From: an uncultured Porphyromonadaceae bacterium
GTDB lineage: Bacteria; Bacteroidota; Bacteroidia; Bacteroidales; Muribaculaceae
Direction: 5' to 3'
Assembly (NCBI GenBank): GCA_947175265.1
Contig: CAMWMD010000014.1
Coordinates: forward strand, 1-61,231
DNA: 61,231 bases
A model generated the notes under the pieces. That model ran no database searches. It was not told where the DNA came from and saw nothing but the letters and a program-made list of their open reading frames with translations. The number at the start of each line of letters is the position of its first letter. Position 1 is the stretch's first letter. Of the stretch, positions 46,901-55,016 are shown one piece after another. A program made the translations under genes and the position numbers.

Positions 46901-48970
46901 ATAGAACCATGTGTAATCGTCACGCCTCACCTCTATCGGGTTAACATCTTTTCCCGGCTGACCGCTCCCGCTGTCCGTCCATACCAGTTCCTTGTCAATG
47001 GGTCCGAAGTCGGGGGAATACTGGTTGTACAGATAGACATAGTTGCGTGAGACGCACAGTCCCCTCAGTTCCTCCATGTCAGGCTCCACGCACATCTCAT
47101 ATCCGCACTCCTCCTTCTCCACCGCTGTATAATTGCCGGGGGTGCCCTTATAGACGGTGCGCGACACCTGCCGGGGGCCATCCGAGAATGCCGTGTTCAT
47201 GTAGACAGGATATCTCTCACCCCAGAATTCATCCACCACATCCTCCCCGCAGATGTCGCTGAACCGGTATTCCGTCTTTCCCTCACCCTCGGTTTCCGTC
47301 ACCGTGGAGTACCAGACAGGAATTGCCCCCGGCCTACCCTCGAGATAGGAGGAGAAGCGGTTTACTGTAAGGAAATTGTCGTGGGCTATCCCTCCGCCCT
47401 CTTTGTTGAAGCTACGGCACCGCAACAACCCCGTCTCCGTGATGAACGTGCTGAGTAAGGGGACAGCCGGGACATTCCCGAGCCCGTCACCTCCCTCCCC
47501 GTAGGTGTAGGTGCGCACTCTTGGCGAGGGGTCATCATCACTCTCCCTCTGCGTTATACGCTTGACGCGCAATCCTCCCCCCTCGCTGAGTGAGAACGCA
47601 TTCTTGAGATAGGTTTTCTCCCAGTCCTCAGGCTCCTGTCTGGGAAACCGGTGCACCTCATATTCCCACTCGCTGCTCCCTCCGGTGGGATACGTCACTT
47701 TCCTCAGCAGGTTGGCACTCATGGCTGATACCGACACACTCCGGTCGGCTCCCCTGTAGTATCCTCCGGTTCGGCACATCCCCAGTTCTACGGTCGGACT
47801 CAGACGCGCCCCATTGTCCTTTCCGTTGTGGTATCCCCACCAGTCAAGCGAGGTGTATGATACGAACCTCCCCGGATCGTATGAGAATGACCATTTCCCC
47901 TCACCGCTTATCTCAACGGAGGTGAGGAGATTGTCGGCCTGTGAGAGGGTTATCTCGCGGAGAACTGTCTGTCCCGAATTCAGCGTTATGCGCTTCAGCA
48001 TATCGCTGGCTGAGGAGGCGTCATACTCAAACCCCAATACTCCTCCGGGGAATGTCAGCGTCTTCAGCCTCTTCGTGAAGTAATATTTGTGGAAATCGGA
48101 GAACGATCCGTCATCAACCTGCTCCTCGTAGGTTTCGAAGTCATACATTACCATTGTCGGTTGAAGGGCCCGCTGGTACTGTGTGGCATGTTTGCAGGCC
48201 TCCCAGCCCGCTTCTATCTTTGTGCCGCTGCGGAGGGTTATGTCGCTCAGAAGCCATTCAGTCCTCATCCCTGTATACTCTATTGCCTCACCCTCCGTGG
48301 CGAAGCGGTAGGCCGTTCCCTGAGGATCGGTTATCTTTATGTAACTGAGCAGTTCATCGTTCTCGATACGGTATTCACCGCACTGCACACCCTTCAGGGA
48401 ACCGTCCTTATAGACGAGCCTCAGCACTTTCCCCGGGAGATAGACCGTGAACAAGTCGTGCATGGTGTCGTGGATTGTATTGTTTTTCTTCCTTACAATC
48501 TGGTCCGGAGCATGGACTACACGGTAACCGTCCATATAACTGTTGTCGGCGAAGTCAGTCTCCTCATCACCCTTCCACGCTGTGAACTCGTCAGGATAAC
48601 CCAAAACCTGTCGGGTGACCCGCAGAGGCGGATCAAGCACCCACCCGTATCCTATGGGCTGGGGATCATCAGTAGGTTTTATGCCGTTGGTGCGGTAATG
48701 CAGGCTGACAGGGATCTCAAGTCCTTCCACCGCTACTGTGTAGACAGGGATATCAAACTCCACAGCACCCGTCAGAAGTGCCGGGGAGGGCATCATGGCT
48801 TGACGGATAACCTGTGCGCGGGGAGATTCCGGCCAGATATTCCGTTCCGGCCACGGTACCTCGGCCCGGATGGTCATGCTGATGAGGATGAGCATGCCGC
48901 ATATCAATGGAATCGTTCGTCTCATGGCAGTGGTGGCTTTGATTGTGGGATTATTACCTGTTTTTTTCAC
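43139..48970 (-). CDS. Secreted YD/RHS-repeat protein with C-terminal tip alpha
   Basis: 1943 residues. Signal peptide near the N-terminus (IPLICGMLILISMTIRAEVP; a second Met at residue 16 may be the true start). Then a SpvB/TcB-like entry region, many YD repeats (YDSSGRLISDPSRG, YDNDGRPTRVRF) and the RHS core at about 1620-1705 (DYYPYGEPL, YDFNARRYNSALGSFTTWDP, YSYCGGDPVNHSDSTG). Residues from about 1710 are the exchangeable tip. RHS shells enclose a toxic C-terminus and release it to rivals. No PAAR domain or type VI secretion gene is in the window, so export by a signal peptide is likely. Overlaps genes on both sides by 4 nt. Confidence 0.93.
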   Translation of the reverse strand: MKKTGNNPTIKATTAMRRTIPLICGMLILISMTIRAEVPWPERNIWPESPRAQVIRQAMMPSPALLTGAVEFDIPVYTVAVEGLEIPVSLHYRTNGIKPTDDPQPIGYGWVLDPPLRVTRQVLGYPDEFTAWKGDEETDFADNSYMDGYRVVHAPDQIVRKKNNTIHDTMHDLFTVYLPGKVLRLVYKDGSLKGVQCGEYRIENDELLSYIKITDPQGTAYRFATEGEAIEYTGMRTEWLLSDITLRSGTKIEAGWEACKHATQYQRALQPTMVMYDFETYEEQVDDGSFSDFHKYYFTKRLKTLTFPGGVLGFEYDASSASDMLKRITLNSGQTVLREITLSQADNLLTSVEISGEGKWSFSYDPGRFVSYTSLDWWGYHNGKDNGARLSPTVELGMCRTGGYYRGADRSVSVSAMSANLLRKVTYPTGGSSEWEYEVHRFPRQEPEDWEKTYLKNAFSLSEGGGLRVKRITQRESDDDPSPRVRTYTYGEGGDGLGNVPAVPLLSTFITETGLLRCRSFNKEGGGIAHDNFLTVNRFSSYLEGRPGAIPVWYSTVTETEGEGKTEYRFSDICGEDVVDEFWGERYPVYMNTAFSDGPRQVSRTVYKGTPGNYTAVEKEECGYEMCVEPDMEELRGLCVSRNYVYLYNQYSPDFGPIDKELVWTDSGSGQPGKDVNPIEVRRDDYTWFYVKDMYLYPARERLVSRKVTTYHDNGERSISETFSYLGKTSLPHETKTSCSGNTRTVTYDYPGSVTTDIGKAMTAANVLVPIKVTERFGGVTTGYTFEMARWGNVFRPKSISLRRDNVTWSPKTYEWNSMGCLTKLTGKDGVVETWTYDTYGNPLTHTIGGSLRSEASWSHLLGPISLKEPSGVTHGYTYDLSGRLAGVKLNSRKMESHTYSVERGACYVRTSVNNSAATSSSVTRKYDGLGREWGVFTELPTGECIASMTGFDAMGRPSLSWSPVTVSATSGPADVQAEARRLYSDTRPYSKVLYEASPRELEVGSVKAGEAASGSRSRIEHHVNDYGAYVCTNYGVGSDGIIHKGNWPKGALIVETVTDETGHSVETYKDFRGLTICRKEGGTSTYFVYDDYGQLCYILPTSFGNSGKRSDATMQAVSYWYDYDSKGRRVLKKLPGVKAAKMAYDPADRLVAECSAHHPDGKWRLYGYDSFGRQVVAADFIMTASEVSAYAATCHTSVLQAGGAFAGYTMPGAPSGGTTVSASYYDDYNFITVNSLSSSFRFSGTGSAYSFAGTGTVSSGLLTGVYTGRGYEAYYYNKDGQLMESYGTGFNAVRTNYSYTYRGELQKKWWSLPDGTVRSVEWGFDSSGRPSGTIVLMLGSGGAQTKTMLSYDKTGQVWRESATEGIKEISHDVAGRMIRESLKRDGNLRWEERLTYDASGRISSKKGSDISYTYTYDGSGRLKSALTDTGGKDFSVNYTYNSRGNITSIKRKGVVDKAGTSMKFGMLDNLTMGYDGNRLTSLTAVTEALPFDGMTGLGKNRSFTLTYDSSGRLISDPSRGITNIQYDNDGRPTRVRFSDSSEHEYVWDAMGNHLSTVVSYVSDTGRPYTRLSRVYTGDGRVIDNGIEKYARFPGGYLSDGKYYRHVTDYQGNNVGVLNQSGVLEQKTDYYPYGEPLMEPSGQPWLYGGNERLRMEGINEYDFNARRYNSALGSFTTWDPLCEKYPWLSPYSYCGGDPVNHSDSTGLDWVSDDDNNSRYWKWNDDVTSLDEALAAGFSSYLPKGSIIENARIGNGKLGSVYLGYDSSDVSYTHSNKTVTPFQIGVEWLTGKGPRERIFHDGDYFTELLRKHSHYRSAVRQASIAIQNGKVEDSYDYELGGIGGVGKYLIDYSTLSTLGLTGNLAVTYLGSYRLSWRGERLEDSIVIRITVSNTSTIQSASRPPVIGYWPVWGSTIGSWINNCFQTGCFSPTTQIFYMTENIKL

Positions 48971-49911
48971 TCTCTTGTCAGCAGCATCTTCCTCTCCGCT
49001 TCCCGGAGTCGTACAGTGAGCACATACCTACCTTCGGTAAGCGCCGGCAGCCTGAGTTCCCGCACCTCTCCATCCGTGCCTGTCTCAACCAATGTGACAG
49101 CCACTCCCATTCCCCGGATATCGGCGAGGGACACCTCAAATTGTGTGGAGGGAGGCACATCACCCCATAACCTCAGTACATTTCCGATGAGCGAGGCCTC
49201 CAGGTTGCCGAGGATCTCCTCAGCGGAGGGCTCCACTTTCTCCTCAGTAAAGACTGAATCGCCCGAATCGATCGTATATGCGATGCTTGTCAGGTTCACG
49301 ACTCCCCCCGGATGAATCACCCTCTCCTCTACTTGAAGAACCACAGGAAGCGGGTCGTTGCCGACGAACCAGCGGGTCCTCCTGCTCTCCCTTGTCATCT
49401 CCTCATCGGGGGTCTCCTCATTACCCATCCTGCGTGTCTCCGTCACGGCCTTTGCCCGCAGTGTCACTCCACCGGGAAAGGTCAGTTCTCCCTCAACAGG
49501 CAGGGTCGATTCGTAAGTGCCGTGGCTCCCAAGTGTGTAGGTGCGGCAGTATTCCCCGCTGTCATTTTCCTCAACTACAGAACCGAGTGAGCGTTTACCG
49601 AACGCTGATGTCGGAATCGGCGCAGTCGGAGTGAGACGCTTCCTGCGTGACTCCCCTCCGAGATAATGGCAGGAATCATTCCGGGTTGAATACCATTGGC
49701 GCCACTCCATAAACACCTCTGTGAGAAGGGTATCACCATATACACGGTAGAGGGGACAATCAGCGTCATCGGAATCCTCTACCGCACGTAGGATCCACGG
49801 CCCATCGGAGGTCTCGACGGGAAGGCAGCGGACTGACAGCAAACGGTCTGTGTCTGCCATAAGAGCGACCGGCAATAGGGAAAATGATATCAGTATTTTC
49901 AAGCATCTCAT
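48967..49911 (-). CDS. Secreted protein upstream of the RHS gene
   Basis: 314 residues with a signal peptide (ILISFSLLPVALMA). Its last ~70 residues (FEVSLADIRGMGVAVTLVE ... EGRYVLTVRLREAERKMLL) resemble the compact beta-domain that serves as a type IX sorting signal or adhesin tail; this is a pattern resemblance only. Its stop overlaps the RHS start (ATGA), so the two are translated together; a delivery or chaperone partner is plausible. The promoter and first five codons recur in both orphan cassettes. Confidence 0.82.
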   Translation of the reverse strand: MRCLKILISFSLLPVALMADTDRLLSVRCLPVETSDGPWILRAVEDSDDADCPLYRVYGDTLLTEVFMEWRQWYSTRNDSCHYLGGESRRKRLTPTAPIPTSAFGKRSLGSVVEENDSGEYCRTYTLGSHGTYESTLPVEGELTFPGGVTLRAKAVTETRRMGNEETPDEEMTRESRRTRWFVGNDPLPVVLQVEERVIHPGGVVNLTSIAYTIDSGDSVFTEEKVEPSAEEILGNLEASLIGNVLRLWGDVPPSTQFEVSLADIRGMGVAVTLVETGTDGEVRELRLPALTEGRYVLTVRLREAERKMLLTRE

Positions 49912-49955
49912 GGTGGAAGGTTGAGGGAGTTGATAACGTTTTATGATTCACGGCC

Positions 49956-49987
49956 TAAAGATACTTATTATTATTTGCTCTTGCAAA
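49956..49987 (-). promoter_or_regulatory. Promoter of the RHS operon
   Basis: Minus strand TTTG (49987-49984), 20-nt spacer, TATCTTTA (49963-49956), about 45 bp before the ATG. It is the parent of the copies at 36754 and 41976. The leader contains GATAACGTTTTATGATTCAC in the plus sense, conserved in all three. Confidence 0.85.
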
Positions 49988-50144
49988 CTTTTATTAATTT
50001 TTTCGCTAAAATCTCATCCCACAAGAAATGATAATATCTTGTAGTCCGGGTCAGGCATATAGTAAAGCCATGGAACAATCTTTACGAAAGATGGATAAGC
50101 GGACAAAGTGAGCTTGGAGCTCTTTAAGGAATTAAAGGTAGCGG

Positions 50145-51821
50145 TCAGTCTACGAGGGATGAGAGATGCTCCTCCAGGGAGGCACCGGAGGGGAGATGAA
50201 GTTTGCTGCGCAGACGCCAACGGGCCTGTTTCACGGATTCGGGACGTATGCCGAGGGTGCTGGCGATCTGCTTGTTATCAAGTCCTACGGCTATATACTT
50301 CGCAAGACGCAGATCCGTCTCCGTCAGATCAGGAGCCTGCTCCTTGAGACGCTCCGTGAAATCGGGATGAAGTTCGGAAAAAGTATCGAGGAAAGTCTCA
50401 CGCCCTGACGATTGCACGATATGGGTCTTGATGGGGTTGGCAATGTGCCCCTTCGTTCCCGAACTTATCTCACCCTTCTCTTCAAGATGACGTAGGTCGC
50501 GGTTCAACGTGTTGAGCAAGGCATCTTTCTCCTCCATGAGGATTTGGGTAGCCATAAGCCTGCGATGGGCCTTCTCCCTCTCCACAGAAGCCCTCGCCCT
50601 ATCCAGACGCAGGGCATGGATACGCCAAACCACGACCCCGGCAGCCACCACCATACACAGGAATAGGAAAAAGATAAATGTAATGACCCACATCATCTTC
50701 TTTCCGTGTTGCAACTCCCTCTCCATTTTCTTCTCCCTGATTATGCGCCCCGTCTCCGTGGCCTGAATCTCCTGAGGCATACGGGCCAACTCTATTGAAT
50801 CAACAAACGTCACACCCGTACCCAAGTAATAGTACGCGCTGTCTATCATGCCAAGCGCGTAGAAAGCATTCGCCATACTCTGCATACTTTTCCCCCTCAC
50901 ATCGGCATTATCATCAATGGTGGCCTGCACGTATCCGGCACGGGCAAGTCGCAAAGCCTCCTTATAATTCCCCTTATCATACTCCGTTTCCGACAGGAAA
51001 GTGGCGAGTTTGCAGTCGCCCTCCACCGGTTCCCCCTCCTCCTCACAGATTGTCACCATCTCACGCGCTGCCACCGTATCGAGCGTGGAGGTGAAAAGGT
51101 TGCTGAGTATCGTATATTGCAGCGACAGATCGGATGAGATATATGGATCCTGAAGGAGCTTGTGGAGAAGCCTCACGCCCCCTGCCGAGTCCCCCTTTAT
51201 CTGAAGGGCATTGGCCACATTTATACCAATCGGAATCGCTATCTCCGGGAAACCGGCAATCCTGAGGAGAGAGTCTGCCTCGGAATAAGCCATCAACGCC
51301 CCGTCGGGATCATTCACCTCCTTCAGAAGATTGCCCATGTCGATAGCCGCAGCCGCTGTCTGGAAGGGGTCGTCGACACTGCGGAAGTATTCCAAAAGCA
51401 AAAATTTCTCATTATAGGTCGAAGGAGAGACCACATCCGTGCCCAAGCGGAGGCGGAGGCGGTTGTAGAGGTAAGGGTCAGCGGCTGAATCCGTCCTCTC
51501 AAGGAGGTCATGCAGGAGAGAATCCGCAACGGCCTCACGACCGTCGCGCTCCATTATGGCCGTGCGGAAGAAATCCGCACGCCCCCTGAGCCTACCCTCC
51601 TTTTCCCCCTCCTTATCGAGAAGGGCAAGAAGCGATGACAGCGAATCAAGGTCCTCACCCATGTAGAGACCCTTCTCCATAGCCAAGGTCAGGGAATCGG
51701 CCCTCGCTCCGGTAGACTCCCACCGGAAAGGGTATAGTCTACGCTCTCCCCCGCATCCTGACAATAGACCCGAGAGGAGTATACCGGCCGACAGCATCAC
51801 GGCCGCAATCACGATATTCAT
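50145..51821 (-). CDS. TPR sensor-regulator with C-terminal LuxR-type HTH
   Basis: 558 residues from the ATG at 51819-51821 (MNIVIAAVMLSAG); an upstream ATG at 51836 lies too close to the -7 element to be transcribed. Lipoprotein-like signal (LSGLLSGCGG), about 300 residues of TPR, one transmembrane helix (MWVITFIFFLFLCMVVAAGV), a coiled coil, then a helix-turn-helix (TDLRLAKYIAVGLDNKQIAS, LGIRPESVKQARWRLRSKL). This one-piece design senses outside signals and binds DNA inside. It could control the divergent LRR gene or the RHS operon; neither is shown. Confidence 0.85.
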   Translation of the reverse strand: MNIVIAAVMLSAGILLSGLLSGCGGERRLYPFRWESTGARADSLTLAMEKGLYMGEDLDSLSSLLALLDKEGEKEGRLRGRADFFRTAIMERDGREAVADSLLHDLLERTDSAADPYLYNRLRLRLGTDVVSPSTYNEKFLLLEYFRSVDDPFQTAAAAIDMGNLLKEVNDPDGALMAYSEADSLLRIAGFPEIAIPIGINVANALQIKGDSAGGVRLLHKLLQDPYISSDLSLQYTILSNLFTSTLDTVAAREMVTICEEEGEPVEGDCKLATFLSETEYDKGNYKEALRLARAGYVQATIDDNADVRGKSMQSMANAFYALGMIDSAYYYLGTGVTFVDSIELARMPQEIQATETGRIIREKKMERELQHGKKMMWVITFIFFLFLCMVVAAGVVVWRIHALRLDRARASVEREKAHRRLMATQILMEEKDALLNTLNRDLRHLEEKGEISSGTKGHIANPIKTHIVQSSGRETFLDTFSELHPDFTERLKEQAPDLTETDLRLAKYIAVGLDNKQIASTLGIRPESVKQARWRLRSKLHLPSGASLEEHLSSLVD

Positions 51822-51840
51822 GGCGTTTGACTTCATGCTG

Positions 51841-52037
51841 CAAAGTTAGTTCAATCCAACGATAATATATCCCGGTTTTACGGTTTAAAACCGAGATAGA
51901 CCATAAATAGACCGTCGTAGACTACACTGATAATCAGATATACCACCCTTCCCGGTCTATTAAGGGTATATACGTCAGCAAGTAGCCCACTTTGCCCTTA
52001 TCGCGCCACAAAACTAAATCTTTTTTATCTAACTTTG
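51841..52037. promoter_or_regulatory. Divergent control region between the HTH regulator and the LRR gene
   Basis: A minus-strand TAACTTTG at 51848-51841 is the regulator's -7 element, and a plus-strand TAACTTTG at 52030-52037 serves the LRR gene. Between them are inverted repeats: GGTTTTA/TAAAACC within 51873-51893, and AATAGACCG (51906-51914) with CGGTCTATT (51953-51961), plus a further ATAGACC at 51896-51902. These are operator candidates. Confidence 0.55.
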
Positions 52038-52173
52038 CACACGTCAAATCCATATTTCTTACATGCTACGCCAAGTTTTTTGACTACGCTGACGGTCTTC
52101 GCTCCCCCGACGCGAGGGGGAGAGGAAGATCGATTTTTTCCGATACTCATTTTCTTAACTAAATATATCTGAA

Positions 52174-54447
52174 ATGAAGAGAACAACTACCATCATGGCG
52201 AAATTGCTGATATGCGGAGGTATGCTCCTCGCATCGGCGACCGCATCGGCCGAATACAAAAAGGGCGATGTGGTGGACCTCACCCCTACCTTGAAGGGAA
52301 GGGTGATCGAAGACCAGACACCCAATAAGTCTGCCGTATCTGTGGAAATCTATCAGAATCCGGACAATAAGCCGACCGGCGACATCCAACTCAAATATGT
52401 CTACACGGTAAACTCTGTCGACTTCTCAGTGGAGAGTCTCGCATCGAATGCCTTTGCCAACAACCGCGACCTGACATCAATCACTTTTAACAATGCCGGG
52501 ATAACGTCAATTCCATCGAGAGCCTTCTATGCCTGCACAAGTCTGAAGAAGTTTGACTTTACAGGAATAAAGTATGTATCCGATCAGGCCTTTATGGATT
52601 CCGGACTGACTGAAGCCATAATGAAGGATGTATGGAATATCGGAAACCAGGCGTTCGCCTATTGCAACTCCCTTACCAGAATAGAGATCGGTGAGGGTTG
52701 CCGTATCATCGGCGGCATGGCGACCGGTCTATGCGGTGAACTCAAGGAGGCGATCCTGCATTACGGACTCACGGAAATTGGCGTCAACAATTTCTCCTTC
52801 AGTCTTGCACTTAACGATTTCGTGCTACCCTATACCGTGACCTCCATCACGAAAGACCTTACGGCAAACAGTGCTGTAAAGCGTGTCTTCATATTATCCC
52901 CGAAATTCAAGGATTATTGTCAGCCCGAGGAGGAGGGTCAGAAGCCTGTCGGGCTTTCTCTTGTGGACCACTCCACACTGACTGATGTATATACTCTTGA
53001 CGAGCTCGTTGACGACGTGAATAATCTGCTGACCTATTCAGAGAGGGCCAACGGTATCAAGGCTAAATCTGTCAGCGAGTTTGTCGAGGTGGTGCCCGTC
53101 ATGGGGGAAGAGGGTAAATTCACCATAGTGAAGCATGATGAGGATATACATTTCGTGGAGGTGTACAAATCCAATGGCACAGACCGTCTCTATGCCGACA
53201 ATGACGGTGTGTTCACCACTACCGACGGCAAGGCGCAACTCGTATATACCGTCGACAAGATAAATGAACTCCGCTATCAGGTGGAGATCGACAACGGCTA
53301 TCCCGTGAGCGAGGAGCAGGTGGTGAAAATGTATGGCGATATATTCACAGGCACCTGGGATGATTCCGACATGACCAGGGAAGAGGGGCTTTGGGTCAAG
53401 AAAGATGTCACTGTAAAGAGCGGGGAATTCCTCATAAAGATTTTTGAGAATGCGGAATCCACAACCCCTCTCTACATCAAATCCGTGAATGCTGACGGCG
53501 AGGTCACCGTAGGGGGCGACAATGCCGGGGCTACCGAGGGTTGCAACTGGAAAATTCAGAAAGGCACATACACCTTCACATTCAACCCCGCTACCTATAT
53601 CCTGAATGTGACAGGCGAGGTAGACACTACCCCTGATCCCGAGCCGGTGTGGGAATACACGCTTCACGGAAACATCGAGAACGGTACCGATTGGAAGGAC
53701 ATTACCCTCACTGAGACCGACGGACTCTGGTCGGCGGTCGTTACAGACATAGCGGGTGGTGAGTTCGGCATAAAGTCATACGATACGGCCAATGATAAAC
53801 AGGGCCCCTGGATCTCAGCCCTGAAAGGTGAGGCCGACGGTCCCGTGGAAGTGGTGGTCGGCGAAGAGATGAAGGCTGCCACCTCCGACAATGTCAACTG
53901 GTCGATTGGTGAAGGCTCCTTCACAATCACCTACAATCCCGAAGAGGAGACCCTCATTGTGGAGAAGGTTGAAAGCGAGGAGCCTCTCCCCGATCCGGAA
54001 TACGTCTATGTGATGTGCGGAAAGACGACCGATGACGGGGAATGGGAGAATTATCCCATGGACGGAAACGATGGATTGTGGACACTTACTCTTGATGAAG
54101 GTTTCGTGGAATTCTATATAAAGGAATACGACAAGACTGTAAGCATGGAGGAGACAACGGAGGTAATAAAGTCAGAGGGGGAGGTTTCCATAGAGGAGAA
54201 AGGTGAATATCCCGCTTCAGCAGAAGGCACCTTCAATTGGGTCTCCATTCTTGTGAAGGAAACCACCTACATCTTTGACCCCGAATCGATGAAACTCACC
54301 GTAGACGGCTCCACGGGCATATCTTCCGTTGAGGCTGCTGAAGGGGAAGCCATCTACTTCAATCTTAAAGGTGAGCGCATAGCCGCTCCTGTGAAGGGTG
54401 TATCAATCCGTGTGCTCGACGGCAAAGCCCGCAAGATTATGAAATGA
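52174..54447 (+). CDS. Secreted BspA-type leucine-rich-repeat protein with three repeated C-terminal domains
   Basis: 757 residues. Signal peptide to about 26, LRR_5 repeats at about 85-250 (LTSITFNNAGITSIPSRAFYAC, cut; LTRIEIGEGCRIIGG), then three homologous ~95-residue beta domains, each starting with a (G/M)-rich WEN/GTWDD/WKD strand followed by DGLW and ending in an aromatic FTF/ITY/YIF-N/D-P strand. They recall SusE/SusF-type carbohydrate-binding modules. The C-terminus GISSVEAAEGEAIYFNLKG ... GVSIRVLDGKARKI is a Bacteroidales sorting-like tail. Likely cell-surface adhesin or glycan binder. Confidence 0.85.
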   Translation: MKRTTTIMAKLLICGGMLLASATASAEYKKGDVVDLTPTLKGRVIEDQTPNKSAVSVEIYQNPDNKPTGDIQLKYVYTVNSVDFSVESLASNAFANNRDLTSITFNNAGITSIPSRAFYACTSLKKFDFTGIKYVSDQAFMDSGLTEAIMKDVWNIGNQAFAYCNSLTRIEIGEGCRIIGGMATGLCGELKEAILHYGLTEIGVNNFSFSLALNDFVLPYTVTSITKDLTANSAVKRVFILSPKFKDYCQPEEEGQKPVGLSLVDHSTLTDVYTLDELVDDVNNLLTYSERANGIKAKSVSEFVEVVPVMGEEGKFTIVKHDEDIHFVEVYKSNGTDRLYADNDGVFTTTDGKAQLVYTVDKINELRYQVEIDNGYPVSEEQVVKMYGDIFTGTWDDSDMTREEGLWVKKDVTVKSGEFLIKIFENAESTTPLYIKSVNADGEVTVGGDNAGATEGCNWKIQKGTYTFTFNPATYILNVTGEVDTTPDPEPVWEYTLHGNIENGTDWKDITLTETDGLWSAVVTDIAGGEFGIKSYDTANDKQGPWISALKGEADGPVEVVVGEEMKAATSDNVNWSIGEGSFTITYNPEEETLIVEKVESEEPLPDPEYVYVMCGKTTDDGEWENYPMDGNDGLWTLTLDEGFVEFYIKEYDKTVSMEETTEVIKSEGEVSIEEKGEYPASAEGTFNWVSILVKETTYIFDPESMKLTVDGSTGISSVEAAEGEAIYFNLKGERIAAPVKGVSIRVLDGKARKIMK

Positions 54448-54472
54448 CCTGCTGAAAAATCATCCCTATAAG

Positions 54473-54514
54473 CGACGCCCCCCGGAAGCCAGCAACGGCT
54501 TTCAGGGGGCGTCA
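54473..54514 (+). terminator. Strong hairpin after the LRR gene
   Basis: GACGCCCCC pairs with GGGGGCGTC, and an inner GGAAGCC pairs with GGCTTTC. No T-run follows, so termination is probable but not certain. Confidence 0.6.
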
Positions 54515-54554
54515 CCACATTAAGGGTGAATAGTGTCTTCTATAAGATACCTAA

Positions 54555-54884
54555 TCAGATGTTGGAGTAAGGTGCATCGGAATTCAGATCCTTATCCTGC
54601 ATCTTCACCTCTACCTGACGCGCTACGTCGTGTTTCAGTTTTCCGAGATTGTCGGAATCAAGTACGGGATATACCTCATCACGCTGTGAGGGTTCCTCCA
54701 CTTTCGGGGCTATCAATTCCTCGAACTTAGCCTCCGGGAATTTGCTCTTCACATACTCGAACACATCGTCCTTAATATGCTTGAATTCGCCGGATTTCTC
54801 AAACTCCTCTTTGGAGCCGTCAAAAGGTACGCTATACTTATCGGAATCGCCGAAACTTACGATATAAAACTTACTGTCTTTCAT
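54555..54884 (-). CDS. Conserved hypothetical protein
   Basis: 109 residues from the ATG at 54882-54884 (MKDSKFYIVSFGDSDKYSVPF); longer in-frame versions run into the ychF terminator. Acidic, soluble, no signal peptide. The C-terminal half has APKVEEPSQRDEVYPVLDSD. Family not recognised. Confidence 0.65.
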   Translation of the reverse strand: MKDSKFYIVSFGDSDKYSVPFDGSKEEFEKSGEFKHIKDDVFEYVKSKFPEAKFEELIAPKVEEPSQRDEVYPVLDSDNLGKLKHDVARQVEVKMQDKDLNSDAPYSNI

Positions 54885-54942
54885 AATACGTATAATTAAA
54901 CTTGCTTCTGCATTTAAAACACCGCTGTCTTCATCATTGTTC

Positions 54943-54980
54943 AAAAAAGAAGCCGTAAACCCTAATAGGTCCACGGCTTC
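54943..54980 (-). terminator. Rho-independent terminator of ychF
   Basis: On the minus strand GAAGCCGT (54980-54973) pairs with ACGGCTTC (54956-54949), followed by six T residues. It ends 37 bp after the ychF stop. Confidence 0.88.
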
Positions 54981-55016
54981 CGTATGCCTGAATATTGAAC
55001 TATCTTCCGCAATCTT

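Noticed and set aside
48089..49315. 408-codon plus-strand frame
   Set aside because: Antisense to the RHS gene and its partner; an effect of biased codon use on the coding strand.
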